NCBI GenBank assembly: GCA_002423895.1
Contig: DIOL01000012.1
Location: forward strand, 250,473 to 314,472
DNA length: 64,000 nucleotides
Direction of reading: 5' to 3'
Source: Bacteroidales bacterium UBA5515
Lineage (GTDB): Bacteria; Bacteroidota; Bacteroidia; Bacteroidales; P3
A program made the translations under genes and the position numbers. The notes under the pieces are model-generated. The model worked only from the letters and a program-made list of their open reading frames with translations. It was not told the origin of the DNA and searched no databases. Position 1 is the first letter of the stretch; the number at the start of each line of letters is the position of its first letter. Shown here piece after piece: positions 63,170 through 64,000 of this stretch.

Positions 63170-63976
63170 TTATTTTAACATTCTCCTATTTTCAACTTCC
63201 TGCAATATCTCTATTTGTTGAATTGCGATTTTATTAAGTTTGATAAGCCTTTCTCTTTGTGAAATACCTTCATTTATAAAAACAGCATTAAGATTTTCCA
63301 TATTAGACAAACAGATCAATTCGTTTATATTGGCGTAGTCACGAATATTTCCTTTTAAGTCAGGATTTGCATCACGCCAATCTTTTGCTGTTATTCCAAA
63401 AAGAGCCATATTCAGTACATCGGCTTCATTGGCATAAATAATAGAGGTTTGTTTTGATGTGAGTTCTAAGGGAATCAAATTATGTTTAATTGCGTTTGTA
63501 TGAATATGATAGTTGATCTTAGCAAGTTCTCTTTTAGCCGACCAGCCAAGTGATTTCTGCTCTTCTTCCTTAAGTCTTTGAAACTCCTTAACAACATATA
63601 ATTCAAATTCTACAGAAATCCAACTTGCAAACTTAAAGGCAATATCCTTGTGCGCAAAAGTCCCACCATATCGACCTGATTTGGAAACTATGCCTATTGC
63701 ATTTGTACTTTCTATCCATTTTTTAGGTGAAAGGGTAAAGGCATTTGCTCCTGATTCATTCTTAAACCCCTCGAATTCGAGGGGTTTAAAATTTATATTA
63801 TAAAGAAGCTCCCAAACTCCAAGATATTCAATAGTGTTTCTGTTACGCATCCAATTTGCAATAACGGCATTAGCATCAGGATTTTTCGCCATTGCTATAT
63901 CTGTAAGCGAAATATAATCATTGTTATCTATATTGATAACTGTTATTTCAGTGTCTTTTACTTTTATTTTTGCCAT
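63170..63976 (-). CDS. KilA-N domain protein
   Basis: 268 residues. The KilA-N DNA-binding domain of phage and large DNA viruses lies in the first half: DYISLTDIAMAKNPDANAVIANWMRNRNTIEYLGVWE, then FKNESGANAFTLSPKKWIESTNAIGIVSKSGRYGGTFAHKDIAFKFASWIS, which ends the domain with the aromatic G-G-T-(Y/F)-AH block. The C-terminal 110 residues (GWSAKRELAKINYHIHTNAIKHNLIP, GITAKDWRDANPDLKGNIRDYA) are a common extension. KilA-N proteins occur in phages and as free-standing accessory genes; the role is unknown. No other phage gene is visible in the window. Confidence 0.9.
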   Translation of the reverse strand: MAKIKVKDTEITVINIDNNDYISLTDIAMAKNPDANAVIANWMRNRNTIEYLGVWELLYNINFKPLEFEGFKNESGANAFTLSPKKWIESTNAIGIVSKSGRYGGTFAHKDIAFKFASWISVEFELYVVKEFQRLKEEEQKSLGWSAKRELAKINYHIHTNAIKHNLIPLELTSKQTSIIYANEADVLNMALFGITAKDWRDANPDLKGNIRDYANINELICLSNMENLNAVFINEGISQRERLIKLNKIAIQQIEILQEVENRRMLK

Positions 63977-64000
63977 GTGACCCGTCCTGAATAAGGTTGA

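Overview
The window is an AT-rich chromosomal stretch of a member of the Bacteroidota, most likely of the order Bacteroidales. The evidence is: proteins with type IX secretion (T9SS) C-terminal domains, a PorP/SprF protein, FimA/Mfa1-type fimbrillins with lipoprotein signals, Bacteroidota-type HU proteins, a Bacteroidota-lineage IspG, and many copies of the Bacteroidota -7 promoter box TAnnTTTG. There is no rRNA, tRNA or CRISPR array that I can see. No genome or species name can be given from the sequence alone.

Layout. 1-2285: end of a cysteine-rich Fe-S protein, a radical-SAM protein (TIGR01212/YhcC family) and RlmN. 2286-15270: a surface-adhesin locus with its own promoter: a 3298-residue MBG/YDG-repeat protein with a type B T9SS C-terminus, a PorP/SprF outer-membrane protein and an OmpA-family protein, closed by a strong terminator. 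15270-27119: a long non-coding stretch with clustered near-palindromes, then a fimbrial locus (DUF3575 protein, fimbrillin-like lipoprotein, major fimbrillin, FimB/Mfa2-like anchor) followed by a 2153-residue GLUG-repeat T9SS cargo. 27237-32267: ispG, a secreted NUC1 nuclease and a large FAD/Fe-S oxidoreductase.

32329-40687 is an accessory stretch: a Shedu-like defence nuclease, a polysaccharide dehydratase with a membrane acyltransferase, a two-gene DUF488 unit with a palindromic operator, an HU protein and an HNH nuclease. 40688-49413 is mostly on the minus strand: a methyltransferase remnant, then tetR-fabZ-wecA-like-CDP-alcohol phosphatidyltransferase-plsC-like-patatin-acyltransferase-GT2, which looks like one envelope-lipid programme, then a small MITE-like element, rsgA and a methyltransferase. 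49746-54948 holds secreted lipoproteins and an M6 metalloprotease with a T9SS signal, with signs of local duplication and deletion. 55186-59390 (minus) holds a second HU paralogue and an HNH nuclease next to a membrane-anchored HerA-like ATPase. 59757-63144 has three overlapping GT4 glycosyltransferases, and a KilA-N protein closes the window.

The best candidates for undescribed biology are: (1) the DUF488 pair, whose second protein ends exactly in a sliding-clamp-binding QLSLF motif and whose promoter carries an 18-bp perfect palindrome; (2) the membrane HerA plus HNH nuclease pair; (3) two HU paralogues 16 kb apart that share a 107-bp non-coding leader (99 of 107 bases identical by eye), each with an ACTAAGT inverted-repeat structure further upstream; (4) a giant type B T9SS adhesin built from exact-length super-repeats. 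All functional assignments rest on motif recognition by eye; no database search was run.
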